Shown here: one piece after another, positions 40,680-51,170 of the stretch
How the letters are laid out: each line of letters starts with the position of its first letter
How positions within the stretch are numbered: the first letter of the stretch is position 1
DNA from: Eutreptiella sp. 'Long Island Sound 2002'
Lineage: Eukaryota; Euglenozoa; Euglenophyceae; Eutreptiales; Eutreptiaceae
Direction: 5' to 3'
Length of the DNA stretch: 64,000 bases
Assembly: GCA_964036045.1 (NCBI GenBank)
Contig: OZ038380.1
Coordinates: 117,661,699 to 117,725,698, forward strand
The notes under the pieces: generated by a model
Database searches by the model: none
Told to the model about the DNA's origin: nothing
What the model saw: the letters and a program-made list of their open reading frames with translations, nothing else
Program-made: the position numbers and the translations under genes

Positions 40680-41879
40680 ATGTCCGCTATCAGCATGGAG
40701 TCCCTCACCTTCAAAGACTTCGTCTCCAAGGGCCAGCTCGAGGTCTACAAGAGCACCCTCCCCGCGGACCACTTGGCGAGGGCGGCGGTGGAAATCATGC
40801 AGCGCATCAGAGACGCGGGTGTGGACCACGACAAATGGCTGCAGGACCTCAAGGTCGCCTCTGGCTGGGAAGGAGAACCGGTCAAACTCCTCCACGCCAT
40901 TACTGGTTATGAGAGCTGCTGCCGATGCACCATTGAAGTCCGCACAGGAGAATTCAGAACGAAAAAGGAGACGGAGCTGGCAGTTAGCGAAGAGGTCAGG
41001 GCGCGCATCAAGTCGTTTTTGGAATCGCAATGGACCACTTTCGAAAAACTCTGCTCCAACGGCAAAATAGCGAAGGCAGGCATGGCAGTGGCACAGCTGG
41101 CAGCAAAGCACCGCCTGGCCATCCGAGAGCTTGCTGAGGGCATCCCAGAGACCCAGAAGGCGGAAAACCCCGAATTCGTGCTCAGGGCAATGGGGGCACT
41201 GGCCCTTTTCGACAATTTCAAGTGGATCATCATTCGAGAAGGCCACAAGCTGGACCTGGTGACGGCCGATGCATCAGATGGCGGGAAATCAGACGCACCT
41301 GTGGACCCAGAGGAGCAGGAGATCTCAAAACAGATGGAAGCACTCAAAGTGAGACTGGAGCACAAGCGGAGGGCAAAAATCGTGCGCCCCCTGACCCCTG
41401 CAGCGCTGGACGATTTTGTTGAGGCCCCGGGACATGCCAAATGGATGCGTGAAGCGACTGCTTCTTTGAAGAAGTTCTTGGAGTCCAACGAGGGGGACAA
41501 AGGGGAAACGCTGGCAAAGGAACTGTGGGAGGTGATGCTAGTCTCCAAGGACAGCTACAAGGAGAAATACCCCAGCGGGGGCCACAGTGTGACCGGTGGC
41601 TCACACAAGGGCACCGGGAAACAACCCCAATCCCGAGTTACGGCAAGATCTGTCAAGGAGTTGGAAAGATTGGGAGCCCGAACGTGGATTGAAGCGACCC
41701 GAAAAGGGAGATTCAGGTTCGCGGAATGGGAGAACATCACCTACTACTGCACTGCGAGAGGCGACAACGCGTATGACGTGGCAAAGGGCCGCCCAGGACC
41801 CTGTGGAGAATGTGGCGACAACCACTGGATATGGGACTGCGAAAGCCGAGGGCACCCCAAACCGGTTCGTTGGGGATGA
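40680..41879 (+). CDS. YR retroelement ORF1, Gag-like with zinc knuckle
   Basis: 399 residues from ATG 40680, 41 bases after repeat A1. The first 300 residues are mostly helical and charged (SLTFKDFVSKGQLEVYKS; KQMEALKVRLEHKRRAKIV). The C-terminus has a zinc-knuckle variant CGECGDNHWIWDC (C-x2-C-x3-H-x4-C, one residue shorter than the classical CCHC) followed by a short basic end. Position and zinc motif make it the Gag of the element, expected to bind the RNA. The frame is intact. It ends about 150 bases before the YR frame. Confidence 0.8.
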   Translation: MSAISMESLTFKDFVSKGQLEVYKSTLPADHLARAAVEIMQRIRDAGVDHDKWLQDLKVASGWEGEPVKLLHAITGYESCCRCTIEVRTGEFRTKKETELAVSEEVRARIKSFLESQWTTFEKLCSNGKIAKAGMAVAQLAAKHRLAIRELAEGIPETQKAENPEFVLRAMGALALFDNFKWIIIREGHKLDLVTADASDGGKSDAPVDPEEQEISKQMEALKVRLEHKRRAKIVRPLTPAALDDFVEAPGHAKWMREATASLKKFLESNEGDKGETLAKELWEVMLVSKDSYKEKYPSGGHSVTGGSHKGTGKQPQSRVTARSVKELERLGARTWIEATRKGRFRFAEWENITYYCTARGDNAYDVAKGRPGPCGECGDNHWIWDCESRGHPKPVRWG

Positions 41880-42028
41880 CGGAGAAGTGGAGATGGACAG
41901 TGAAGAGGACGAGATTCCCAGCATTGTGTTGAGCCCAGGCGGACAACAAGGACGGGATCCTGGGAAGCAACTGGCAAATCCTCGCAAGCTCCTGTGGCAC
42001 AACATCGCTGGGTACGTACAAGACGTGC

Positions 42029-42960
42029 ATGCGAAAACTCCGACAGACGCATATGGCCAGGCTGGAGTGGGGACCATATAAGACCGTGGAACAAGTCGTG
42101 TGTGATGCCATTCGAGAGGGAAAAGGCAGCAGCTCGGTCAAAACAATCCTCAATGCAGCTGCCATGGCATACACAATGGGGATGGTCGGCGAACCGGTTC
42201 CAAAAAGACTGTGGAAGGCGTTCAAGGCGGCACAACGACTTGAAGAGAAGTCCACACAGGAGTGGGGCAGTTTGGAGGCACTGCAGATCATGGCACACCA
42301 GGCGGATTCAGAGCTGGAGTGGTGTGTGGTGGGACTCGCGGTATTTTCAACGCTGTTGGGCCTCAGAGTCGGCGAGGCGGCCAGCATCAGCTTCCACAGG
42401 TTGGGGGGTCTGGCAGGAACGGCGGAGTTCTATGACCGCAGAGTCCACAGGGCTTGGATTACCCATACGGTTTCAGGAGTGGCCCTCAAATGGATGCAGT
42501 TCTGCGCCTGGATTGCGCAAAGATGCTGGAACCTCGACAAGTTCCAGCGGCTGGTCTCTGAGGACAAACTGCAAAACGTCATGGCAAACCTCTTGCGTGG
42601 ATCCAAGTGGAAGGATCTCATATGGCATGCATGGCGACGCCTGGGACCAGCGACCATGTAAAGGGCTGGGGGCAAGCTCCCAAGCATCAAGGCATGGTTC
42701 AAGTGGAGGAGCACAAGGACGGCAATGGCCTACATCAACTGCCCGCACCCAGGGCGCATCCAACACCCGTTCAAGGCACCTACCCCCCCAGTTACCTCAA
42801 GGGGAAACCATGGATTGCGGGAACGACAACCAGGCGATGCACGGAATTCTGGGCACCTGAGGCCTACGATATCCCTGAGGGAGACACCCCGGAGAGCGAC
42901 TCTGGGGATTCCACATGCACTGGGTCATCCTCGGACAGCCCCTCACCTCGCAAGATCGAC
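42029..42960 (+). pseudogene. Tyrosine recombinase of the YR retroelement, with internal TAA
   Basis: The frame starts at ATG 42029. The catalytic set of tyrosine recombinases is visible: the first Arg in LLGLRVGEAASIS, H-x-x-R in IWHAWRRLG, a Trp in AWFKWRSTRTA and the nucleophile Tyr in TAMAYINC. A TAA at 42659-42661 falls in frame between the H-x-x-R box and the Tyr, so the core is broken in this copy. After the TAA the same frame stays open all the way to 44434, through RT, so YR and RT were probably one polyprotein or tightly coupled frames. The enzyme would insert the circular DNA copy by strand exchange without a DDE integrase. The C-terminal border with the RT linker is a guess. Confidence 0.82.
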
Positions 42961-45063
42961 GGCAGGAGGGGTAAGAGGAGACACAGCATGTGAAGAGGCA
43001 AATGGCCGGACGGGCTATGGGGCAGTGGGGGAGGGCAGGGAGTCCGTGCATGTATTACCCGGCAACAAGGTAGATGGACAACACAAACCAAGAAGGATGA
43101 AATCGCTCATGGATGTTGGAGGAGGGCGTGTAGCAGGAGCGTGGGTAACATATAAACGGGCGCGGTCATGTGCGTGGTCGGCATCGAGACGGGTTGAGCA
43201 GGTTTCTGATATCCCGCGGAATGAGCTTTTTCGGACCACGCTTGCGGTAATCCTCCGAGCGCGGGAGCGCCTCAGAGATGTGGAAGGTGGACAGGCGCAC
43301 CTGGAAAGAATCTTGAGTCACGTGGATGCTCTGCACAAGCTTAACTGGGACCTACTGGGTCACGATTACGACGGGTATGATGGAGATGGCCCGTCAGGAG
43401 GCATCTCAGAAGGAATGATTGCTGCGGGCCTTGGAGAGAGGGGCAGCCTGGATATCCCCTTGGATGTATGGAACACGAACATCCCGAAGCGCCTCATCTG
43501 GGATATACGGAGTTGGAAGTCGGGGCCGGATTGTGGGAGATTCGATGTGTGGCAACCGTCTTTACACACCAGGCGCATGATTGGAGTGGTGGTGGGTGAT
43601 GGGTTCCTGTGTCGTGACCCCGGGTGTTTGGGAGCCCCTGAGTGGGAACACCTCACGGACAATGTGTCGGCGTTTGTTAAACCCAAAAATGATGTGAAGT
43701 GCTCGTTCATCATTGACATGCGAAATCTGAATGACTGCTCGAAGGTACCGTTGCGCAAGGTCAAGCTTCCGTCCATTCATACGGTCTTTCAGACCATCCA
43801 AAGGGAGATACACCAAGGAGCACCATTGTGGGGCATCACCTTGGACATATCCAACTTCTACTGGAGCCTGCAAATCCCGGCTGAGCATAGGGGACTATTA
43901 CGCATACAGGGGGCGCACTTCCACTGCCTCCCGTTTGGGTGGAAATTTTCCCCGGTACTAGCACAGGACACGTTGGCGGCGTTGTTGAGGGAGTTCTTTG
44001 ACAACCACGCGGTGGGGCTCGACATCCATCGTTTCCAATATTTGGATGATGTCCTAATCTTGTCACGTGACAGGGAGTGTATGGACAGTTTGGGTCCACA
44101 GCTGGCGGCATTCTTGACGGCGAAGGGTCTGCGTATCTCTATCAACCACTACCAACTACTTGCCTCAAGCCACATGAGAATGTCCTGTGGCTTGGAAAAG
44201 TGTTCGACCTGGCTAAGGGGGAGGTGCGAAACACCGACAAGAAGCTCACCAAGTGCTTGGGGATTGCCATCAAAACGGCCTGCTCGCCTATATCCCCAAA
44301 GGTGGCGGAACGGGTCACGGGAAAAATGCAATGGGCGTTTGGACCACGAAAGGGGGTCATCCTATTCCTACAAGGCTGGCATCGGTTCCGATGGGGACAT
44401 CATCGCTTTCAGCACCGCCCGAGCCCGGCCCTGATATCGGCGCTGTTCGATGCGCTGGCAATCTCATATGTACCAGCCACGGTTGACCCCATGCCAGGGC
44501 ACTTTGGATTTGCACCATTCCTGTCGGTGGATGCAGCGGAAGCTACTGGAGGGTACCGCCTGGGTATCTCTGGACGAAATGGAGTCATGTGAACACGAAA
44601 GGTCCCAGCCAAGAACCAACAACAGGCAGAGCTCAGCGGTGTCCTACATGCCTGTGGGTTTGCGGTGACGCAGAAGTGGCACAGGGTCTCCTTGTTTGTG
44701 GACAATACGGCGGCCTGCTACAGTGCGTCCAATATGAGGGCGTCGACGAGAGCATGTACGCAAATGAAGATACTTCGTGCTCTTTGGAACTTGTTGTGGC
44801 ACACGGGCATGGCCTTGAATGTTGTCTGGGTTGATACTGCGCGCATGCCTGCTGACGGTGTATCCCGATTGCCAGATCTGACACCCGCAAGCATTACCAG
44901 GGCAAAGGTTGAGGCGGCAAACAAGTGGAGTGCGTTGTGCGGGGAGCTGCACCTTGTGCAGAGCTTTGGGTCAGTCGTCTGTAGAAGGGGGAAACAATCC
45001 TCGCATGGGCGATGGCTTGCGTGTCCCCTCTTTTGCTATAGCTGGCCCTGGCAACATGTCTGA
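42961..45063 (+). pseudogene. Reverse transcriptase and RNase H of the YR retroelement
   Basis: The RT lies in the 42725-44434 frame: SAFVKPKNDVKCSFIIDMRN, WGITLDISNFYWSLQI, HCLPFGWKFSPVLAQ and the catalytic box QYLDDVLIL, typical of the DIRS/Ngaro/VIPER group. Near 44150 the frame changes into 44077-44592 (LKPHENVLWLGKVF), and near 44590 into the 44665-45063 frame. The RNase H shows the acidic residues in LSVDAAEATGG, QQQAELSGVL and LFVDNTAA, and ends with DTARMPADGVSRLP. The two frame changes mean that no continuous protein is encoded. Downstream lies the short extra ORF. Confidence 0.85.
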
Positions 45064-45586
45064 GTGGGGAGACCAAAATGAGGAGGAGTTCCATGACGAG
45101 GAGAAGGTGGGATCGAAGCGCCCACGAGGATCACGAGGCCCAGAGGGCAAACTGGTGCAGAAGGCGCGCACGCTGCGACGGAGGGCGGAGAGAGCGGAAG
45201 GACACCTCAATGCAGCAAAGCCCAGATACCGGCTGGGGACGATGACCGAGCAGTCCTTCGAGATAGTGCTGTGCCACCCAGTGCCAGAACGGGACCGCGA
45301 CAACGCCTGGCAGACCTTCTGTGGTTGGATCACGCGCCGCGCCCGGGCGCGGTATGCAATGGCACGAGTCGAGCCTGCTGAGAAGGGCAAAGACCAAACC
45401 CAACGTCACCTTTACCTCGTCCGCCACGAGCTGCGACTGGCGCCAGGAGTCAAGCTGACGATCTCCTTCACCCACAATGCCACAGCCGTGCAAAGAGTCA
45501 CCGTCAACGGCAAAGCTGACCTCATAAAGGATGTTTTCGAGCTTGTGAAGGACGATCTGGAACAGGAGGACTCCGACTCCGACTGA
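45056..45586 (+). CDS. YR retroelement ORF3, unknown protein
   Basis: 176 residues from ATG 45056 (MSEWGDQNEEEF). It has an acidic N-terminus, a basic stretch KLVQKARTLRRRAERAEGH, a central globular-looking part with a conserved-looking PRYRLGTMTEQSFEIVLCHP, and an acidic end EQEDSDSD. It overlaps the end of the RNase H frame by a few bases. No family is recognised, and it is not the methyltransferase found in DIRS elements. The charge pattern would suit a nucleic-acid or histone-binding protein. The frame is intact although the polymerase is decayed. Confidence 0.6.
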   Translation: MSEWGDQNEEEFHDEEKVGSKRPRGSRGPEGKLVQKARTLRRRAERAEGHLNAAKPRYRLGTMTEQSFEIVLCHPVPERDRDNAWQTFCGWITRRARARYAMARVEPAEKGKDQTQRHLYLVRHELRLAPGVKLTISFTHNATAVQRVTVNGKADLIKDVFELVKDDLEQEDSDSD

Positions 45587-45882
45587 TGCGAGGCTTGCAA
45601 GGGGATGACTGTCACTCCTGCACAGGCCTTCCATGGCATTCCAGAGTCAGAGTAAGGAAGGAGTAATGCCGCGGGAGGGGGGAGGGGGGGGGGGCGCATG
45701 TGTGCTGACAGAGCATGATTATGCCCAGGGTATATAAAAGGGAGCTCCCCTCGCATGTGCGATGGATGAGACAGCAGCGTCATGCTGCAGAGAACGAGCA
45801 CGCCCACTTATATTGTCGCCACGAGAGCCTCAGCTTGGAGTGGGGAGTCAGAGATGAACTACGGTGCCCTTCGGGCCTGGCG

Positions 45883-45966
45883 CGCCAGTGAAGGAGCAAG
45901 CATCAGTGTTGGTTTTGTGTTTGTGTATGTATGAGTTGTGGATGTCAGGAGGTAAGGGGGGAATCA
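45883..45966 (+). repeat. Split direct repeat B1
   Basis: 84 bp from cgccagtgaaggagcaagc to gggggaatca, directly joined to A2 with the bases ca shared. It matches B2 except for one base (gagttg/gagctg). Confidence 0.9.
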
Positions 45967-46055
45967 AGGGATTCGCCTTTAGGCGAATCACAGGATTCAC
46001 CCCATAATGCCACTCACATGCTCTTTCACTATAGAATCTTTTTAAGATTTTTGGG
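45965..46055 (+). repeat. Split direct repeat A2
   Basis: 91 bp, nearly identical to A1 at the left end, with the same 9-bp inverted repeat. Immediately after B1, it forms the B1-A2 junction from which A1 and B2 ends are thought to be copied. Confidence 0.9.
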
Positions 46056-46163
46056 CCCGCCCACGCGCCCACCCGCCCAGACACTTTACGCACACTTCAG
46101 TGACACCACTGATGACAATCATGGAGAAGTGTATCATAGAGCCACGGCACACGAGTCTACCGA

Positions 46164-46247
46164 CGCCAGTGAAGGAGCAAGCATCAGTGTTGGTTTTGTG
46201 TTTGTGTATGTATGAGCTGTGGATGTCAGGAGGTAAGGGGGGAATCA
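46164..46247 (+). repeat. Split direct repeat B2, right end of the YR retroelement
   Basis: 84 bp, matching B1, ending gggggaatca. The sequence beyond (ccccgtcatcagcg) is not repeated, so this is taken as the end of the element. Confidence 0.88.
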
Positions 46248-47790
46248 CCCCGTCATCAGCGTTAACGATAAGCCTTTTTGGATATGTTTCCAAGTTCCAC
46301 GTTCATAAGATGTATTCCATTGCTATGGATTGCCTTGCGCACCCTTGTGGTGAAACATTATGATGAAAGGAATCTCTTGAAAGCTCTCTTCATGATTTCG
46401 GCACCGTTCGATGCCCTTTTGGCACCACCACCGTGCATGGCGCACATGCTATGGTAGGGCTACAGGGGTCACTTGTGGGTGCAAAAGTGGTGAACAAGAA
46501 CCTGTTCCCAAATTGTTCCGCGATCTCTTGCGTTGCTCAAACAAATGGAGTAGTCAACTCGGAGCATTCTTTGACCCTTGACACGCGCGTCCAAAAAGGG
46601 GTGTCCAAACCGACATTTTGCAATGCTGCTTCGGAGCACTCTGGGAGTGCTATGTCCGTGATGACCCCAGAAACCGGCTAAGATGAAACCCTCTTCCAAA
46701 CCTTTGCTAGCCCACTTTGGTGCTCAAAAGACAACCCCCCTCCCCTTCGTGTTACCAACCCGACCCCCGACTACGCACTGTTGGTCCAGGACAAATTCAA
46801 CGCTGTCTGAAACTGCTTGCTTTGTATGTTGTGTGCTTCTTGTACCAAAATTGGTGGTTCTGAAGTCTACACTTGTACAGAGGAAAACACAATATTGGAA
46901 GGAGATGCACATGAATGAGTATTGTGAACGATACATGTCAAGGTCGCCATTTTTTGGGTGTAGGTTGCAAGGCGCATACAACCAACACTACTTTTTGTGA
47001 AAATGCATTCGCCTCTTCAGTGCAGCAAAACAGAGTATTAAAAGGAGGGGCATCCAAAGCCCACCCAAAACAATGCGAAGTGATAGTATACCATTGCTTG
47101 GGCCCAATTGCTCAGTTCCAGGGCTAAAAAACTACAACATTCGACTTTTGCGCTCTGCAGAACGCACCAAATCAAAAACCTTAGAAATTGATGCATGGAA
47201 AGGGGGACAGGGAACTCTTTTCTTTCCCTTCTTGGGAGTAGGCTTGGCGTGCTTCGCCTTTGTAAGCAAAGCTGCCATGGCAAAGGAGACGATGGGTGTC
47301 TGGGGTTGTTTTGTGGGGGGGCTTGCTTGGTTAAACGAGGTGTGGCATCTGAGGGCTTCCGCTCCCTAGCCACGGGCGCATCAGTAGGCTGTTGCAGGCC
47401 ATCTTCCTCTTTCCCCTGCTCCCCACCCTCCTTGGGGCACTTAGCCTTGGCTACCGCACACAGACACCCATCGCCAATCGCCTCATACCATTCCTCCCAA
47501 TCTAGAATGTAAAAAGAATCCATATCAGTTATTGTGGTACCTAACAAACTCATGATTTCAAGTTTGTCAGAAGCCTTGCTTGTACAGGCAACCACAACAC
47601 ATTTTGATTCCATGAGACATTTGAAGACTTATGCACACATGATAAAATTGGACGTGACAATTGTACCTGCGGCTCACTGGTGGCTAAGTGGAAATGTGAA
47701 GTTGAGTGAGCCCCAAATGAGCCGGAAACCTAGCGGTGTCATGTCCAATACTTGGTGTCACAATCAAGGTGCCCTATCTTGGCAGGGAAG
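46248..47790. other. No supported gene
   Basis: A minus-strand frame of 191 codons (47038-47613, MESKCVVVACTSKAS..., with a K/E/P-rich middle) is the only sizeable one. It has no recognisable domain, so I do not call it. Nothing else stands out. Confidence 0.4.
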
Positions 47791-48568
47791 CGCATGCTTG
47801 TTTGGCCCGGTGTGAATGGTACTGCTCACGAACGGAAAGCATGGGCCAAGTTTATCATGTGTAATTTTGTCCCTTGAGATATCGAAGAGCCACCGAAGAT
47901 CACTAGGGATGATTATTTGCAATGGGAGGAACATTGCAAGAGTTCACATGCAACTTACTTGGAGCGAAGTTGGCATTCCATGGTTTTCCGGTTAAAAAAC
48001 ATTGGCCACTATGATCACTTGCGAAAGTCATTGGTGGATGACATTCGGAAGCGTTGTCTGAAGATTTGGGGTGTGAGGCACCCCTTGGATGTAAACTTTA
48101 AAGGAGATGGAGGAACTGCAAGAAACAAGAGCGGAGGTCAAGGATAGTAGATTTGCCGAAGCAGCGCAAGAGATCCAAGAAGCTATACAACGAGCCCAAA
48201 CCGCCAACCAAAGAGGACGTGCTATGTCAAGTGAGGAGTTTGATGTTCTCAAAGAAGCTTTGAATGTGCAATTGGGAACGGCACCAGCAGTCAATCCTAC
48301 CCTATTGGAAAACCAAACGAAGTTTCTTTATGCATTGGGTGATGATGAGCATTACCCACATGGGGATGACTTTTACTCCCATGCCCAAAGAGTGTTCGAT
48401 GATATCAAGGCAGAGGAGGAGACACCGGAAGCGAATGTTTCTTCTACATTAGATGGACACAACAGATCAACGGGAAGTCCGGATCAAGAAGAGATCATCA
48501 ACCGGATCACCGATTATGTAACGTTGGAGGCCACGTGCGACTCGTTTTTTGTGCTTTTTGTATGCTAG
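47791..48568 (+). pseudogene. Decayed coding remnant, unknown protein
   Basis: A coherent protein can be followed across two frames: AWAKFIMCNFVP, a TGA, DIEEPPKITRDDYLQWEEHC and YLERSWHSMVFRLKN to HPLDVNFK. A one-base change near 48100 follows, then EELQETRAEVKDSRFAEAAQ to the stop at 48568. The second half (MSSEEFDVLKEALNVQLG, HAQRVFDDIKAEEE) is strongly charged and helical. No domain is recognised. The in-frame stop and frame change indicate decay. A gag-like or transposon origin is possible, but nothing confirms it. Confidence 0.4.
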
Positions 48569-48665
48569 GCAATGCGCTTCTAATATTTTTAATTGATTTA
48601 CATCTTACGTTGGTCCGTTGGTCAAGGTTGAAGGAAGGGGTGCTTTTGGGGGCGGGGGCTGTGTT

Positions 48666-48778
48666 CACTTAGCTCTCACTTAGCTCTCCCTCACTTACCT
48701 CTCACTTAGCTCTCACTTAGCTCTCAGTGAGAGCTAAGTGAGAGTTAAGTGAGAGCCAACTAAGAGCGAAGTGAGCGC
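48666..48778. repeat. 11-bp tandem repeat folded into a long inverted repeat
   Basis: Copies of ctctcacttag run to 48726, and then their reverse complement (ctaagtgagag) runs on from 48728. The centre is tagctctca-g-tgagagcta: 17 bases each side pair perfectly, and about 30 pair with two or three mismatches. The whole would form a hairpin or cruciform. Confidence 0.85.
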
Positions 48779-49944
48779 TCAAAAAGTACCCCCCTTGTCA
48801 AGCCCGCTTCAAGTAGGGATTGGAATCACCTTCGGAACACCCGAAAACCCCTCGTAATCCCCGAAAGCCACAAGTTTTGACGTTAACCCCCTTGGAAAAC
48901 ACCACTTAGCGCTAAATGAGCCTCAACTGAGCCTCATTTTCACATTTCCAAGTGAGCAGCGGGTAAAATAAGAAGCCATGCCGACGCCTGTGGCGCTCTA
49001 GTGTCACTTGGCGCGATCTTTAGAGCCTTCAGGAACCAGCGTTCAACAAGTAAAAGAAGGGGCGCCTTATATTCGCCGCGGTCTATCAAAAAATAAGTTG
49101 GAGCTTTAATACCCAGCTTGTGAGGGGACCCAAAAACTGTAGATCTTTGCACCAACGCATATTTGGCATGCCATTGGTCTTATCATAGGTGGTAATGGTG
49201 ATCAACTGCCAACCATTACAACTCTCCGGCCTTGTCAATTGTTCCCTGAAGTACTTTAGTGCCTTGCCGCACCCCACAAACGCTGTCGGGACCTACTTTC
49301 CAAGAACCGTCTCCAGTAGTGGATGCACCTCCCCCACATACTCATCCTCCAGTTCAACCTAGATGTGAAGGAATAGGCACATTAGGAGGTGCTGCAGAGC
49401 AAATTTCAAACCTAAGCCCGTACTTTCAAACGTAAGGGGAGTTGGAATACTCACACCATTACGAATTCGAGGACGGTAGTAGACAGTAGGGCATTAAGGC
49501 GGTAGGGCATACCGCAGCAAATGGTGGATCTGTAGCTCGTGCAGGAACACCCTTGTTCTCACTCAAAGAGAAGATCTGCATTTCACCCATTGCATCATTG
49601 AGCATCGCCAGCCTCAACAGGAGATGCACCCATTGAGTTCAAGGTTAGAACCACTAGCTTGTTGCTACGTAGTTTTGGTATGGCCCGTGGTTTCGACAGA
49701 GCTATTCTAAAGGGTTGCAAATCATCACTGGCCCACACTTTGCACTTCTCAACAACACTCCTTGGTGGATACTAGGAAGTTGGTGATCGGATATGCAGAG
49801 CGCAAATGGGGCACTAGGTCTAATGGGCGCCCCAAGAAATGATAGTTGATGCATTTCGCGCTCTGCCCAGCACAAACCGGCCAATTGGTATCATTTACCT
49901 CCCAAAAATGATAGTTTGCTGTCAGTTTGCGCTCTGCAAAGCGC

Positions 49945-50230
49945 AGGTAGTTCCCCTAGTGCGCTCAACGGTGAGGTCAATGAAAGCCATGTTTGGCAGG
50001 TGTTACACCCTTTTGCTGAGGATCCAAAGAGAGGAGGGGGGAAAAGAAAAAACTGACGATCGGGGGCGCCTGGGGCTCCTCGTCAGGTGTTGCGATGCCC
50101 ACCCCCCTAATAATGTGGGCTAAGCGACAAACACACTCAGACCCCTCCCCATCCCTCGGGGCTAAAAAGGTGGCTGCAACCTCTTCTTTCCCCACCCAGA
50201 AGGAAAGGGGGGGGGGGAAGTATCATTTTT
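49945..50230 (+). repeat. Dispersed repeat of about 300 bp, copy 2
   Basis: Matches 39305-39605 in the same orientation, from ttcccctagtgcgctcaac to the G run and T run at the end. Confidence 0.55.
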
Positions 50231-50396
50231 CAGACGCCAGAAAAATGCCAGATGTGATTTTATTGCCTTTCAAGCCTTTTCTTGTGGCAGGCAATGCATA
50301 TGAAGAATATTGGAATGTAGAACATAGCACCTGAGCCCCCAAGCAAAAACTATGTTACGTGTTTGTATCATCACGTCCGATTACCATACTCCTCAG

Positions 50397-50750
50397 GAGC
50401 AAGACCCTGATAGCTTGCCGCCTATATCACCCACAATGGGGCCGATCCGTGATTTATACACCGATTGTCCAGATTGGGCATTACGCCGGCGGCAGCAACT
50501 ACAACAATCAGCCCGAAGCCCCAGCACGCAGTCGTCGCCGAAAGCAGCGCTTTATAGCCCCAAGCCTCCAGGGTCTGTGCGGTCTGGGCCCAGAGGTCAC
50601 CCAAGACAGTCTCTGCCCAGTACACCCAAATCGTCTGGACGCACTGTAACATCAGACAATACATCAGCTGCAGGCATGCTAAAGAATGCATGTGGGCTTG
50701 GAGTGGTCTCAATTGTTTCAGGTGGGAGGGAGTTCCTCAGCACCTCCACA
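50397..50750 (+). CDS. Candidate exon of the host gene, disordered protein segment
   Basis: After the acceptor-like catactcctcag the frame opens with GAG CAA GAC and encodes EQDPDSLPPISPTMGPIRD, then an S/P/K-rich segment (SPKAALYSPKPPGSVRSG, TPKSSGRTVTSDN). Donor candidates are at 50722 (gtggga) and 50751 (gtaagc). The phase is 0, whereas exon 4 ends in phase 1, so at least one unseen exon would lie between. It may belong to the same gene as exons 1-4 or to another. Confidence 0.4.
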
Positions 50751-51019
50751 GTAAGCCTTTGCTTTGCTTTCATCTTTTTGCATATTTTTTCTATTTCTTG
50801 CAAGTACGCTAGTGCAGTCGCATAGCACGATCATGAAATGCATGCACAGTGACCAGTGATGTATTGTTTCATGGCAGTGAGATTGGTTGATTGAATGCTC
50901 TGTCAAGTTGTGGTCCCATGCACGTGCAGAGGACATTTGGGTTTCATTTCTGTTTCCCAAGTGTTTTTTCTGGTGTTCATTTCACTATCTAGTCAGCTTC
51001 CCGTCCAGCAAAGGTTCAG

Positions 51020-51170
51020 TTCCCTGGATGCAGAAGCTGCCAAATCTTCTGAGGCAGATCACACAGCAAGGGGGTCCTCGGACCCATATGCATCATGGCA
51101 CCTTTGTGCAAACCAACGACATCACAATGTGCAACGTGCACAGCGTGCAAAACAACAACGTCCGTTGCTA
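51020..51170 (+). CDS. Weak candidate exon
   Basis: After aaggttcag an open frame gives SSLDAEAAKSSEADHTARG and continues with Q/R/H-rich residues. I find no convincing donor, so the borders are guesses. It lies between two better candidates in the same direction. Confidence 0.2.

Larger units (their letters stand above)
40549..46247 (+). mobile_element. Tyrosine-recombinase retroelement with split direct repeats
   Basis: A 5.7-kb YR retrotransposon in the same orientation as the host gene and inside its presumed intron. The ends are split direct repeats as in PAT/Ngaro/VIPER-type elements: A1 (40549-40639) at the left, and B1 (45883-45966), A2 (45965-46055) and B2 (46164-46247) at the right. 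A1 and A2 differ at about 2 of 91 positions, and B1 and B2 at 1 of 84. Such elements integrate by recombination of a circle, so no target duplication is expected. Gene order is gag, YR, RT, RNase H, then an extra ORF. YR upstream of RT is as in VIPER of trypanosomatids and unlike DIRS, PAT or Ngaro. This copy is decayed: TAA in YR and two frame changes in RT-RNase H. Confidence 0.9.
48569..50396. other. Intron-like stretch with an 11-bp repeat hairpin and a dispersed repeat
   Basis: No supported gene. It contains the inverted array at 48666-48778 and the second copy of the 300-bp repeat at 49945-50230. Confidence 0.5.

Noticed and set aside
47038-47613. 191-codon minus-strand frame
   Set aside because: No recognisable domain, and a low-complexity middle. 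It cannot be told from chance.
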